Shown: positions 28,409 to 37,303, numbered from the stretch's first letter. The stretch: 64,000 bases of DNA from JACQXM01 sp964569425 (GCA_964569425.1 CAZMVD010000003.1:1-64000); one strand, 5' to 3'. Program-made: numbers and translations. Notes: generated from the letters alone by a model not told the origin.

Positions 28409-29491
28409 TCAGAACAATTCGTACAGCGCAGCATCACCGGGGCGCAAATCGACGGAAACCACGATCCGTCCGTCGGAAGGCAGGAACACCTGACCAACGC
28501 TGTCGCGTGGGGCCGGGGGCACCTCGACCGCACGGCGGATCGGTTCGGCGCCGAATTGCGCCGGCAGGGCGACGGCGCCGCGCGCAAAGGCGGATTCGGA
28601 CGAATTCCACACGAGTGCGTAGCGCCGGTCGCGGCCTTCGAGCCCGACGATTCGCACGCCGGCGGGGCCGGCGGCGCTTCCGAGGGGGACTGCCCGCATG
28701 CGGTGGAGGCGCGGTCCCCAGGCGGCGGCGCGGGCGACCAGTTCGCGCAAGGCGGCTTGTTGCGCTACCGAAAGGCCGGCGCCGTCTGTTTCCAACCCGG
28801 CCACCACATTTTGCGTGCCGCGCCAGCGATCGACGAGCAAGCCGGCGGTGCGGCCTTCGGCCAATCCGCGGTGCCATTGGCCGAGCCACGATTCGCGCAG
28901 CGAACCGGGAGAGGTGGGCGGGTTCTCGTCCACGCGCACCAGCGTGAGGGTGTGGAGATCGGCACTGGCGGCATCGCCGCCGAGAAAGAAGATCGACGAA
29001 TCTGCCAGGTGAGCCAGGTTAGCCGATCGTTCGCGCTGGTCGGGGGTGGCTCCGCGTTCGACTATGCGGAGCGGAGAAGGGCCCCTGGCGGAGGGCGCCG
29101 GGGAGCGCAGCAGCGCTGCCGGCTCAGGAACGTTCGGGGGCAGCGCACCGGTCAGGACGAAACGTCGCAACTGCCGGTCGAGTTCGGCGACCGCGAGTCC
29201 GTGTTCGCGTGCCGTTCGTTCGATCGGGGAGCGTGCGTCGTCGGTGACGTAGACGGCCATCACCGCGGCGAAGCCGGCCTCGGCCATGGCGCGAAAATCA
29301 GCGCGCACGCGTTCCCATTCGTGCGCCGCGGCGCGCGGGCGCAGGGTGGGTTCAACATCGTAGCGCACGGCCAGCAGGAACGGCGCGGCCGGTCGCGGGG
29401 GCGGAGCGGCGCAACCGAGCCAGGGGGCGGCGAAGCAAGCAGCCAAGATAGGTGCGCCGGCGCGGCGCCGGGTGAGTAGGGCGATTCCCAC
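28409..29491 (-). CDS. Predicted lipoprotein, possibly glycoside-hydrolase-like
   Basis: About 360 residues. I place the start at a GTG (29491) because it opens a lipoprotein signal (LLTRRRAGAPILAACFAAPW, then LGC). A frame reaching 30097 exists, but it runs antisense to the lipoprotein gene on the other strand. FLLAVRYDVEPTLRPRAAAHEWERVRADFRAMAEAGFAAVMAVYV looks like the first strand-helix-strand of a TIM barrel of the beta-galactosidase type. The C-terminal 80 residues (GRDRRYALVWNSSESAFARG) look like a beta-sandwich. No catalytic glutamates can be assigned with confidence. It is divergent from the next lipoprotein gene, 132 bases away. The glycosidase reading is a guess. Confidence 0.6.
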   Translation of the reverse strand: MGIALLTRRRAGAPILAACFAAPWLGCAAPPPRPAAPFLLAVRYDVEPTLRPRAAAHEWERVRADFRAMAEAGFAAVMAVYVTDDARSPIERTAREHGLAVAELDRQLRRFVLTGALPPNVPEPAALLRSPAPSARGPSPLRIVERGATPDQRERSANLAHLADSSIFFLGGDAASADLHTLTLVRVDENPPTSPGSLRESWLGQWHRGLAEGRTAGLLVDRWRGTQNVVAGLETDGAGLSVAQQAALRELVARAAAWGPRLHRMRAVPLGSAAGPAGVRIVGLEGRDRRYALVWNSSESAFARGAVALPAQFGAEPIRRAVEVPPAPRDSVGQVFLPSDGRIVVSVDLRPGDAALYELF

Positions 29492-29623
29492 GTGCCGGAC
29501 GACGGCAGCGCATTGGTTGACGCTGTGCGCAGGGGGGGGATACACTCCGTTCGACCTTGTGGGGCGTTCGCGGCGCGGAGGCGCCGGGCACGCACCGCGG
29601 ACCTTGCGGGATACGCTACGGTG

Positions 29624-30205
29624 ATGCGCACAAGATCGACCCTTCACGTTCTGGTACTCGCCATGGGCGTTTCTGGATGCGCCGCGCCCGGCCCGACGAT
29701 GGACGACCCGGACCAGCGCCGCATGCTGGAGCTGCTCATGCCGGAACGGGTGGAAATCGTCAACCCGTTTACGCGGGTGCGCAGCTTTGACGACGACGAC
29801 CAACCCGATGGTATCGAGCTTCTGCTGCGTGCTGTCAACGCGCTGGACAACCCGGGTCTGATGATTACGGGGCGCGTGCGGGTCGAGCTTTTTGAACACA
29901 TGCAGGCCACCGCCGACAGCCGAGGGCGGCGGCTGGATCAGTGGGACATCGAGTTGACCACGCGGGAGCAGCAGCGGCGGCATTGGAACCAGGTGACGCA
30001 GATGTACGAGTTCCGGCTGGGGGTGGACCCGGCGAGCGTTTCCGCGGCGCGGCGCTATGTGCTGGCGGTTACCTATACGACACCGTTTGGGCGACACCTG
30101 ACCGATGAGACGATTATAGAATATCGACCGCTCACTCGACCAATGGGCGGTGAACCCGCCGCGCGGCCGGTACGCACGCCGCCCTCAGGCGCGACCAGAA
30201 GTTGA
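29624..30205 (+). CDS. Predicted lipoprotein, unknown function
   Basis: 193 residues from the ATG at 29624 (a GTG one codon before is possible). The lipoprotein signal LHVLVLAMGVSGC ends at a lipobox Cys. The mature part (MLELLMPERVEIVNPFTRVRSFDDDDQPDGIELLLRAVNALDNPG) looks like a beta-sandwich of a family I have seen annotated only as hypothetical in planctomycetes. It is divergent from the preceding lipoprotein. The 3' end runs directly into a hairpin and tandem-repeat block. Confidence 0.75.
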   Translation: MRTRSTLHVLVLAMGVSGCAAPGPTMDDPDQRRMLELLMPERVEIVNPFTRVRSFDDDDQPDGIELLLRAVNALDNPGLMITGRVRVELFEHMQATADSRGRRLDQWDIELTTREQQRRHWNQVTQMYEFRLGVDPASVSAARRYVLAVTYTTPFGRHLTDETIIEYRPLTRPMGGEPAARPVRTPPSGATRS

Positions 30206-30250
30206 AGGCTACAACACTTTCAGGGTTGAAACGCGTGACATGCGACCGAT

Positions 30251-30281
30251 CCCAGGGTAGCCGCTGCGCGGCAACCCTGGG
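30251..30281. repeat. Long two-part hairpin
   Basis: CCCAGGGT-a-GCCGC-tgc-GCGGC-a-ACCCTGGG: two perfect stems of 8 and 5 bp separated by opposed A bases. It lies 45 bases after the lipoprotein stop and may serve as a transcription terminator or REP-type element; no T-tract follows. Confidence 0.75.
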
Positions 30282-30291
30282 CTAGAAGCCG

Positions 30292-30442
30292 CAACGCCTT
30301 CGGCGTAGGAAAAGGTCGGGGGCAGTGCCTTCGACGCAGGAAAGAGTCGGGGGCAGTGCCTTCGACGTGGGAAAAGGTTGGGTGCAACGCCTTCGGTTTT
30401 GGAACAGGTCGGGCAACGCCTTTGGCGGAGGAACAGTGAATG
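30292..30442 (+). repeat. Five tandem units of about 31 nt
   Basis: Units start at 30292, 30323, 30354, 30385 and 30414, with lengths 31, 31, 31, 29 and 29. Each begins ca(a/g)(c/t)gcctt(c/t)g, which holds a small ACGCC-ttc-GGCGT type stem in the first unit, then a purine-rich ggaa(a/c)ag(g/a)tcggg half. They are direct and contiguous, without spacers. Confidence 0.85.
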
Positions 30443-30478
30443 CTGGTCGGCGGCGGGCAGGGGTCGTAGAATGAGCGT

Positions 30479-30721
30479 ATGATCCGCGACAACATCCGTG
30501 AATTGCTTGAGCGAGATCCGTTCGTGCCGTTTCGGCTGGTGCGCAGCAGCGGCCGGCATTATGAGGTGTACAATCCCCGGATGGCGGTCTTGCTGAAGTC
30601 GGAGATCTTCGTCGCCTTTCCCGGTGGCGACCGCTCGTGGCTCATTCCGCCGTTGCACGTGACCGCGGTGGAAACGCTGGGCAACGGCCGCCGTCGCAGC
30701 GCACGGCGGAAGGGGATGTAG
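30479..30721 (+). CDS. Conserved small hypothetical protein
   Basis: 80 residues: a short helix, then a beta-rich middle (PFVPFRLVRSSGRHYEVYNP) and a basic tail (RRRSARRKGM). The pattern PFR...SSGR.YEV..P.MAVLL is one I know from many small planctomycete proteins of unknown function. No signal peptide, so probably cytoplasmic. No clear ribosome binding site precedes the ATG. It follows the tandem-repeat array directly. Confidence 0.7.
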   Translation: MIRDNIRELLERDPFVPFRLVRSSGRHYEVYNPRMAVLLKSEIFVAFPGGDRSWLIPPLHVTAVETLGNGRRRSARRKGM

Positions 30722-30762
30722 ATTCGGCGTCGAAGTAACGCCCGCGCAATTGGTTGAGTTGA

Positions 30763-30972
30763 TCAATCGAACCAGCGGTCGAATTCGCTTTCGATCCAGT
30801 CGCCGAAGGTCACTTCGTCGTCGTCATCGCGGATCTGCTGGGCGGCGGCGTCGAGGCCGATGATGAGCGCTTCCAGCGCGGCGGAGTTGCAGGCGGCGGC
30901 GAACATCAGGCCGCCGGCACAAAGCGAAAGCGCGGCCTGTCGGGCAATGGTCGTTTTCGAGTTCCGAAACAT
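30763..30972 (-). CDS. Small predicted lipoprotein
   Basis: 69 residues from the ATG at 30972, with AAGGAG upstream. A signal sequence (ALSLCAGGLMFAAAC) ends at a lipobox Cys. The short acidic mature part (RDDDDEVTFGDWIESEFDRW) has no recognised fold. An upstream in-frame start at 31032 is less likely because it lacks a ribosome binding site and would bury the signal peptide. Confidence 0.7.
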   Translation of the reverse strand: MFRNSKTTIARQAALSLCAGGLMFAAACNSAALEALIIGLDAAAQQIRDDDDEVTFGDWIESEFDRWFD

Positions 30973-31157
30973 GGCAAAAGCTCCTTTCGTGGCGGGCTCC
31001 GGCCGTGGTGCCCACTCAAGGTTATCGGGCAATCGGGAGCACCGGTTCAGGAAAATACCGAGGCCGGCCGAGTATTATCAGACGCAGCGCAAAGGCTGCG
31101 GCGGGGCGCCGGCACAACGGCGTTTTCAGTACTGGCCATGCTGCGTCAACCGGTGCG

Positions 31158-31565
31158 TCAGGTTCGTGCGCGACCGGCGAGCAGGTTGCGACAAAGCTCG
31201 ACGAGCGCCTTGCGGTCTACGGGTTTGGCGAGGTAGTCGTCGGTCTGGCATTCGGCGGCGCGTTCCAAGTCGCCGGTTTCGTTCAGCGCGGTGACCATCA
31301 CCACGATGGTATTCTTGGTTTCGGGATTGGTCTTGATGCGTTTGCAGACCTCGAAGCCGGACATTTTGGGCATCATGATGTCGAGCAGGACGAGATCGGG
31401 CGACTCTTCTGCGATTTTGTTCATGGCTTCGAGGCCGTTGGCGGCGGTGATGACCCGCGCCTCGGGCATGTCTTCCATGTAGAAGCCGAGCAGTTCGAGG
31501 TGCTGGGGGTTGTCATCGACGAGCAGCACGGAGTAGCGTGGTTCGTCGGTGCGTCGATCGGCCAT
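31158..31565 (-). CDS. Single-domain response regulator (CheY-like)
   Basis: 135 residues forming one receiver domain and nothing else. Acid pocket D17 and D18, phospho-acceptor D62 (LVLLDIMMPKMSG), T92 and K114 (LAKP) are all in place, so it should be phosphorylatable. Output must be through protein contacts. No histidine kinase is adjacent, so the partner is unknown. The start is the ATG at 31565 with a weak ggag upstream. Confidence 0.93.
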   Translation of the reverse strand: MADRRTDEPRYSVLLVDDNPQHLELLGFYMEDMPEARVITAANGLEAMNKIAEESPDLVLLDIMMPKMSGFEVCKRIKTNPETKNTIVVMVTALNETGDLERAAECQTDDYLAKPVDRKALVELCRNLLAGRART

Positions 31566-31658
31566 GGCGTTCTCCGGCGCCCGGGGTTGCCGCGCTTCGA
31601 ATGCGGGGCAGCCACGAGCCGTTACCTCAGGAGATTGTACCGCGCGGCAACTGCCCGG

Positions 31659-32345
31659 TCACGCGGGAGAGGCGCGGCGGCGCGGGCGGCGGCGGAAGAA
31701 TAGCCCCGCCCCGGCGACGCCGAGCAGGATGGCCGTCGCCGGTTCGGGGATCACGGAGAATTTGAACACACGGCCGAGGCCGTTGAGATCGTCGACTTCG
31801 CTAACGGGGGAGGCGTTAAGTAAATCCCATCTTTCATTGCGTGGGTCATCGGGCGTAAGGCCGAAACCATATTGCAAGAACCCACCATCATCCGGGTTAT
31901 CCGCGTCCTTTGGTGTTACGGCATCGATTACGTAAGGTCCCGGTTCCCATGGGACGGTGATCGTCATGTGACCAATGTGTAACGGCGTGCCGTCGCCAGG
32001 CAAATTGAGTTGGCCCATCGGATTGGGAAAGGTCCCAGTGTAGGCAGTTGCCGGCCAGGGAAACCCTGGAAACAGAACATAAAGATTGCTCGGAGGAATC
32101 GTCGGAAAGTCGAATGCGAAATGCTCCAACCCAATTGCGGGGTCAGAGTGGTTGAAGTCAAGTTGGATCAGCCGCAGCAGGCGGTCCTCGCTGCCGGGAT
32201 CCTGAAACAGGTCCACGGTCAATTCCAACGACTGGCCGGGGACGTATGGGCCGGGTGTGGCGGGAACGATGCTCACGTAAGCGGCGCCGTGCGCCAGGGA
32301 CGAGGCGAAGGCAGCAAAAAGAAATACGACAAGTGCTTTGACCAT
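31659..32345 (-). CDS. PEP-CTERM sorted exported protein
   Basis: 228 residues. The ATG at 32345 is preceded by an AGGGG stretch. A signal peptide (VKALVVFLFAAFASSLAHGA) precedes a beta-rich domain with SLELTVDLFQD and a conserved-looking VPWEPGPYVIDAVTP. The C-terminus is a textbook PEP-CTERM signal: PEP, a hydrophobic span (ATAILLGVAGAGLFF) and an RRRPRRR tail. Exosortase should cleave at PEP and anchor or release the protein. The exosortase itself is outside the window. It is one gene downstream of the sorbosone-dehydrogenase gene on the same strand, 276 bases away. Confidence 0.9.
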   Translation of the reverse strand: MVKALVVFLFAAFASSLAHGAAYVSIVPATPGPYVPGQSLELTVDLFQDPGSEDRLLRLIQLDFNHSDPAIGLEHFAFDFPTIPPSNLYVLFPGFPWPATAYTGTFPNPMGQLNLPGDGTPLHIGHMTITVPWEPGPYVIDAVTPKDADNPDDGGFLQYGFGLTPDDPRNERWDLLNASPVSEVDDLNGLGRVFKFSVIPEPATAILLGVAGAGLFFRRRPRRRASPA

Positions 32346-32621
32346 GGGAGACCCCTTTGCGAAAAGACCGCGACGCACCGGATGGGATGGATGAACCTGC
32401 CGGGCGACGCCTCCGAACCGTGTCCCCCTTCGGTTCCGGCCCGGACCTCTCGACCGAAGGACCGCGCTTCTTCCCCGCTCGACGTGCGGCAACCCCGCCT
32501 GGCCATGCGGCCGCCGAAACGGAACAAGCCGGTCGCCACGGTTGATTCTATGGGACGTACTTCGAAGAAGGCAAGCGAGGGGACCGAGAAACGGCTCGGT
32601 AAACTACCGACCCGGCGGAAC

Positions 32622-33887
32622 TCAGGGTGACCGGCGGACGGTGCGACCCGAGAGAAACCGTAGCGTCAGAAGGCCGAACAGGACGGAAGCCGCGGCGCCA
32701 AACCACGATACCCCACAGAGTCGCGGTACCGGTCCGGTGACATCGTCGGCACCAGTCATGTCGTTCGGCGTGTCGGGCTGATCACCCGAATCGTCATCCA
32801 GCTCGGGTTCGGGGGCATGGAGATAGGCAAGTCGATCAATCCTGCCGGAGAAGAGGCCGGCCACGTACAAGGCTCCGTCGGGTCCCTCGGTAAGATCGAC
32901 CGGGCCACCGTCCAGCAGCGCGACGCGCGAGTGCTGTATCGTCCCATCCGCGGCCCGCGCCAGGCGGAAAAGGGACTGGCTGACGAAGTCCAGGTGAAAG
33001 AGGTTGTCGACGTACGTTGAGGGAAAGGCACTACCCGCATAGACCGCGCAGCCGGCGATGGAGGCGCCTTCGTCGTGATAAGCGAGGATTGGATCCACCA
33101 CGTCTGCATTGGAACCGTCACCGGCGCCCTCGAAGAGCGGCCAGCCGAAATTCTGTCCGCGTGCGACGAGATTGATTTCCTCCCGTCGGACATCGTCGTT
33201 GGAACCTACGTCCATGACGTACAGCGTTCCGTCCGGCGCGAAACAGAAACGGAACGGGTTGCGGAACCCCAGGGCGTAAATGGCGCGCGGCGTTCCGGTG
33301 GGTGTGGCGAAGGGATTGTCATCGGGGACTGATCCATCGAGGCGGAGGCGCGCGAGTTTGCCCGCCAGGGTGCGCATGTCCTGGCTTCGCTCCGGAATAC
33401 CGACATCGCCAATGGAAAAATAAAGGTGACGATCGGGCCCCACGCGCAGGCATCCTCCATTGTGGTTCTGGCCGGAAGTAGGCAGATTATCCGCGATCAC
33501 CGTCAGTTCGACGCCGACGTTTCCTTCGTCGGTCAGGCGCAGGATCTGCTGCTCGCTGCTGGAGACGGTGGCGAACAGAAAAACGTGGCCGGTCCGGGCG
33601 AACTCGGAATCCAGCGCCAGGCCCAGCAGGCCGCACTCCGAGAAATCGTAAACCGCCAATTGTGCGAATGGTTCTTCGCGCAGGCGGCCATCTTCGATCA
33701 CCCGAATCGCGCCGCCCTTTTCGGCGACGAAGAGCCGGCCGTCCGGCGCGAATTCCATGGCCCCCGGCTGCCGCAGCCCGTCGGCGAAGGTAGAGATTTC
33801 GAAGTCGGGCAAGAGGACCTCCTGAGCGCGGCCCGTCGGAATCGTGCCTGCAAAGGCGATCAGCGAGGTCAGGATGTACTTGCTCAT
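32622..33887 (-). CDS. Glucose/sorbosone-dehydrogenase-like beta-propeller with C-terminal anchor
   Basis: 421 residues from the ATG at 33887 (aagga upstream). A signal peptide ending ...TIPTGRAQ is followed by a six-bladed propeller of the soluble glucose / aldose sugar dehydrogenase type. Landmarks are FAPDGRLFVAEKGG, GLLGLALDSEF, NHNGGCLRVGPDRHLYFSIGD, ALGFRNPFRFCF and EEINLVARGQNFGWPLFEG. Family members oxidise sugars with PQQ or have lost activity. The C-terminus has a CG, a hydrophobic span (WFGAAASVLFGLLTLRFL) and an RTVRR tail, which looks like a membrane or sorting anchor. It is co-directional with DUF1501 and DUF1800, starting 64 bases after the DUF1501 stop. Confidence 0.88.
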   Translation of the reverse strand: MSKYILTSLIAFAGTIPTGRAQEVLLPDFEISTFADGLRQPGAMEFAPDGRLFVAEKGGAIRVIEDGRLREEPFAQLAVYDFSECGLLGLALDSEFARTGHVFLFATVSSSEQQILRLTDEGNVGVELTVIADNLPTSGQNHNGGCLRVGPDRHLYFSIGDVGIPERSQDMRTLAGKLARLRLDGSVPDDNPFATPTGTPRAIYALGFRNPFRFCFAPDGTLYVMDVGSNDDVRREEINLVARGQNFGWPLFEGAGDGSNADVVDPILAYHDEGASIAGCAVYAGSAFPSTYVDNLFHLDFVSQSLFRLARAADGTIQHSRVALLDGGPVDLTEGPDGALYVAGLFSGRIDRLAYLHAPEPELDDDSGDQPDTPNDMTGADDVTGPVPRLCGVSWFGAAASVLFGLLTLRFLSGRTVRRSP

Positions 33888-33951
33888 CCTGTGGTTCCTT
33901 CCCATGTGCCTGCGGGCTGACGGTGCGGTACGCCGGAGCCTGCCTGACAGG

Positions 33952-35157
33952 TCAGGTGAAAAGGTCCGATCCAATCTGTTCATCGAAGGTCTCGCCGTCA
34001 AGGTGGAAGATCGGACGCGGATCGAACCCCAGCCATTCACGGATGCAGGCGCTGAAGACGGCGCGGAAGTCGACGTAGTAGGGCAGGGAATCTTCATTGA
34101 GGTCGGCGGAGGAGACGGGCTGGCCGTGCAGGCCGCCGTTGACGTGTGGTCCGGCCAGGATGATGTGCCCGCCGTGTCCGTGGTCGGTTCCCGGGCTGCC
34201 GTTTTCGGCGTTGCGTCGTCCGAACTCGGTGTAGAAGCAGATGCAGGTTCGCTCCCAGAGTCCCAGCATTTTCAGGTCGTTGACGAACTGCTGAAAATCG
34301 CCGTTCAAGCGGGGAAACAACTGCTGGTTGGCGTCGATCTGCGATGCATGGGTATCGAACCCGCCGTAGCTCAAGCGCAGGATCTGGGTGCCGAGGTCGG
34401 CCGAGGCCAGCTGGGCGGCGCGGTAGAACTCGCCGCGGGCCTCGCCGGTTGATGTGAAGTCCTGGGTGCGGGCGCGAATATCGGCGCCGCGTGAGTCGAT
34501 GCGATCGTAGGTGTCGGCGATGGCCTGCTGCATGCCGGTTCTGTTTCGCTGGAGGCGCGCCAGGCGTCCGAATGCTTCCTGGGCTGCTTTTCGGTAGGTG
34601 CTGTCCGGGTAACCATAGTTTCGCGGATCGCCCACCGTTCGCGTGTCGAGGACGCCGAAGGGCTGGTCAAAGTAACTGCGGCGCAGGCGTTCGTACCAGG
34701 TGATGCTGGAGCCGGGTCCGGAGCCGAGATGGCGTACGCCGTACTCGTAAATGTCCTGGCTTTCAAAGTGCGAACCATTGGACTCGGGATAGGCGACCTG
34801 CTGAATGATCGCGAGCTGCCGCTGGGCGTACAATTCGGCGAAGAAGCTGAACTGGTTGTTGATGCCGTACTCGGGATGATCGGCGAGGGGCGTCACCTCG
34901 GACTCGGACAACGCGAGCTGCGGCCGATTGCTGCGATATACGGGATTCTGGAAGGGAGCCAGGAAACTCAGCGCGTCGAGCCCGCCGTTCAACTGGCACA
35001 ACACCAGCAGATTGCCGGAGCCGCCCGACGTCTGGGCGTAGGTCGAGGCGACCAGTTGCAGAATGGGGTCGGCGAGCGCAAGCGTGCCGATGCCCAGACC
35101 GGCCTTTCCGAGAAAGGCGCGGCGCGAAAGAACTTGACATTCCCGGCATCCGTTCAT
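33952..35157 (-). CDS. DUF1501 domain protein, Tat-exported
   Basis: 401 residues. The ATG at 35157 follows GGAGG. The N-terminus has a twin-arginine signal (SRRAFLGKAGLGIGTLALA). The rest is the DUF1501 fold, related to the alkaline phosphatase superfamily: LLVLCQLNGGLDALS, GVLDTRTVGDPRN, and late TEFGRRNAENGSPGTDHGHGGHIILAG with its metal-like His/Asp run. The activity is unknown. It is almost always paired with DUF1800, as here, where it follows that gene by 63 bases in an evident operon. Confidence 0.93.
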   Translation of the reverse strand: MNGCRECQVLSRRAFLGKAGLGIGTLALADPILQLVASTYAQTSGGSGNLLVLCQLNGGLDALSFLAPFQNPVYRSNRPQLALSESEVTPLADHPEYGINNQFSFFAELYAQRQLAIIQQVAYPESNGSHFESQDIYEYGVRHLGSGPGSSITWYERLRRSYFDQPFGVLDTRTVGDPRNYGYPDSTYRKAAQEAFGRLARLQRNRTGMQQAIADTYDRIDSRGADIRARTQDFTSTGEARGEFYRAAQLASADLGTQILRLSYGGFDTHASQIDANQQLFPRLNGDFQQFVNDLKMLGLWERTCICFYTEFGRRNAENGSPGTDHGHGGHIILAGPHVNGGLHGQPVSSADLNEDSLPYYVDFRAVFSACIREWLGFDPRPIFHLDGETFDEQIGSDLFT

Positions 35158-35220
35158 GTGGATTCCTCCCGAGACCGGGTGGGTGCGGCAGGGCGCAATG
35201 CCACCTCGGCGGTGAAAGTC

Positions 35221-36747
35221 TCAACGACCCAAGACACGATCATCCATCGCCATCAGACGGATCAACTCCATGACGTGCTGCGGCTGGCGGTCGGGTTGTT
35301 CCAGGTGAAATGCCAGCCAGCCGTTCTGGTCGAGCACCTCGATGTAGATGGTGCGTTCTTCCTCGGTCAGGGTGATGTGAAAGGCGGCGGCCAGGGCATT
35401 TACGATCGCCGCCCTGATGTCGCGCTGCTCCCAGGTTTCGACCGGGGGTAAGAGATGATAGGGCAGGTTGCTGGTACGGTCGGGTCCGTATTCCATGCGC
35501 CGGCCCAGCGCGGAGATGCGGCTGATGACCCATTGATCTTCCAGCCACGCGGCGTTTTCTCCCCAGCCCTGCACGCCGGGGGGATTGAGCAGTTCATGTC
35601 CGGCCAGGCGCAGATCGCGGGCCAGTCGCTCGAGTACCGCCGTCTGCGACTCCTCGCTGTGAATGTGCATGTCGAGCGTTCGGGCGACGCTGACGACGTG
35701 CTCGACCGGAGAGGTGACCTGTCCGCCGCGCGCCTCCGGCGAGAACATCGCCTCGCACCGCAGAATCCGCCGGACCAGTAGGGCGATTTCGAACCCGGAC
35801 TCCGCAAACCCGTTGGCCAGCTCGTTTACCAGCGCGTCGGAGGGATGATCGTGCACGAAATACTGAAACAGGTTGCGCGCCACATAGCGTGCGGCCTCGG
35901 GCTGATCAAGCGTCAGGTCAATGACCGCGCGATAGTCGTAATTGGCCGCCGGGGCGCGACCGGGGAAGATGGCCTTCGGGGTTTCGTCGTGGTTGAGCAG
36001 GTCGTAGATGGGGCGTGGATCCTGGTCCCGTTCGCGCAGAAGCGTGATGCCGGTGAAGGCGCGGGCGCCTTCGCGAATGTCCGTTTCGGTGTACAGCACG
36101 TCCCGTCCGAGGGTGAAGAGTTCCCAGAATTCCCGCGTGTAGTTCTCGTTGGGGTTCTGCTTGGGGCTGTTGGCGCCATCGAGCCAGATGAGCATCAGCG
36201 GGTCGATGGTCAGCTCTTCCAGGAAGAGGCGATAATCGCCGAGTGCGTTGCGGCGCAACATTTCCCAGTGAAGCACGGGCAGTCCGCGATCGCGATCGCC
36301 CAGTACGCGGCGCGCCGTGGCGAATCGGTCGTGCCAGAAAAGCGCCAGGCGTTCCTGCAACGGGTTCGGGCCGTCGATGAAATGAACCAGCCATCGACGT
36401 GGGATGTCATCCTCAAACGACTCGGCGAGCGCGCTGATCGTCTCCGGCACCGGCTTGACCGTCAGTAAGTCATCGACAGTCCGCGTGAGCCCCCGGGAGG
36501 TCGCCTGGTTCACCTGATCGGCGGTGGCGCCGAACGCGGCGCGGCGGAGCAGGTGGTATGCCTCGTCGGGGGTTAATAATTCGCGATAGGCGCCGATACC
36601 CTGGGCGCTGCCCCGGAACTCACCTTCGTTGCTGATGATCCCCGAGCCGAGAGAACCTCCCGCACTGCCAGGAGTGCCGTTACCGCAGCCTGCCAGGATA
36701 AGCGTTACGGACAGGAATAACCTTCGATACGGTCTTCGGAAACACAT
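35221..36747 (-). CDS. DUF1800 domain lipoprotein
   Basis: 508 residues from the ATG at 36747 (AAGGGGG upstream). A longer frame to 36948 has no supporting features. The lipoprotein signal LFLSVTLILAGC has its Cys at 21. DUF1800 landmarks are AYHLLRRAAFGATADQV, RLALFWHDRFAT, NENYTREFWELFTLG, AREFTG-like GARAFTGITL and the late LLNPPGVQGWGENAAW. The function of the family is unknown; together with DUF1501 it forms a conserved exported pair. It is the first gene of a leftward operon, DUF1800 - DUF1501 - sorbosone dehydrogenase. Confidence 0.93.
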   Translation of the reverse strand: MCFRRPYRRLFLSVTLILAGCGNGTPGSAGGSLGSGIISNEGEFRGSAQGIGAYRELLTPDEAYHLLRRAAFGATADQVNQATSRGLTRTVDDLLTVKPVPETISALAESFEDDIPRRWLVHFIDGPNPLQERLALFWHDRFATARRVLGDRDRGLPVLHWEMLRRNALGDYRLFLEELTIDPLMLIWLDGANSPKQNPNENYTREFWELFTLGRDVLYTETDIREGARAFTGITLLRERDQDPRPIYDLLNHDETPKAIFPGRAPAANYDYRAVIDLTLDQPEAARYVARNLFQYFVHDHPSDALVNELANGFAESGFEIALLVRRILRCEAMFSPEARGGQVTSPVEHVVSVARTLDMHIHSEESQTAVLERLARDLRLAGHELLNPPGVQGWGENAAWLEDQWVISRISALGRRMEYGPDRTSNLPYHLLPPVETWEQRDIRAAIVNALAAAFHITLTEEERTIYIEVLDQNGWLAFHLEQPDRQPQHVMELIRLMAMDDRVLGR

Positions 36748-36963
36748 GCGAAGCCCCCTTTCCAAGTCACGGTGACGCGCGCCGCGAGGACTTGGATATC
36801 TGCCGGTTCGAACTGAGACGTTCGTAAATGTCTGGCAGGTAGCGGTCGGCTGGGCCGGATGTGGTGGCGTCCCAGAAAAGGCAACCGCGGGATCGATTCC
36901 CCTTGGCGTACGAACGGCCGCTTGCATCCCCTCCCCCCCCTCGACCATGGCCCGGTCTCATTG

Positions 36964-36992
36964 GATGTAAGATAGGTTGTCTTTATTGTCAA
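36964..36992 (-). promoter_or_regulatory. Candidate sigma70-type promoter for DUF1800 operon
   Basis: On the minus strand, a perfect TTGACA (36987-36992), a 17-base spacer and TACATC (36964-36969), in a locally AT-rich stretch about 220 bases upstream of the DUF1800 start. The -10 is only a partial match. Confidence 0.4.
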
Positions 36993-37152
36993 AGTCACCC
37001 TAATTTATCAGTTTGCGACGTTGGGCACGGGTGGATTGGCTGATGGAATCAGGTCCGATCATGAGCTGACTTTGCCTTATGGGTTTGGCGTCTGACGGGA
37101 ATGGTGCGGCGGTCGCTTTGTCCGGCGGTTGGCTGAAGAAACAAGACGAGGA

Positions 37153-37171
37153 GGGCGGGGAAGTCCCGCCC
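37153..37171. terminator. Hairpin downstream of tRNA-Glu
   Basis: Seven-bp perfect stem, GGGCGGG/CCCGCCC, with a five-base loop, 46 bases past the tRNA 3' end. No T-tract follows on either strand, so it may be a terminator or a dispersed repeat. Confidence 0.4.
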
Positions 37172-37216
37172 CGCTGGTCCCGTCGGATGGTAAAGCGTCG
37201 GGAGGACTTCCGTAAC

Positions 37217-37289
37217 CACCCCCAAGGGGACTCGAACCCCTGTCTTCAGGATGAGAACCTGATATCCTAGGCCACTAGACGATGGGGGC
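37217..37289 (-). tRNA. tRNA-Glu (anticodon CTC)
   Basis: 73 bases on the minus strand. The acceptor stem is GCCCCCA/TGGGGGT (with G1-U72), and the D arm is of the CGTCTAGTGGCCTAGGA type seen in tRNA-Glu. The anticodon stem CAGG/CCTG has the loop TTCTCAT, giving anticodon CTC. The T arm is AGGGGTTCGAGTCCCCT, and the discriminator is G. CCA is not encoded. A clear promoter lies 15 bases upstream. Confidence 0.95.
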
Positions 37290-37303
37290 TTTGGGCGGTC
37301 GGG

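Larger units (their letters stand above)
36748..37216. other. Intergenic region with promoter and hairpin
   Basis: No gene. It contains a candidate leftward promoter (36964-36992) for the DUF1800 operon and a perfect GGGCGGG-gaagt-CCCGCCC hairpin at 37153-37171, downstream of the tRNA gene. Confidence 0.55.

Noticed and set aside
29492..30097. Upstream part of the 562-residue minus frame at 28409-30097
   Set aside because: It lies antisense to the lipoprotein gene at 29624-30205, and a lipoprotein signal begins at 29491.
30292..30442. Possible CRISPR array
   Set aside because: Units are contiguous with no spacers, vary internally and no cas genes lie nearby.
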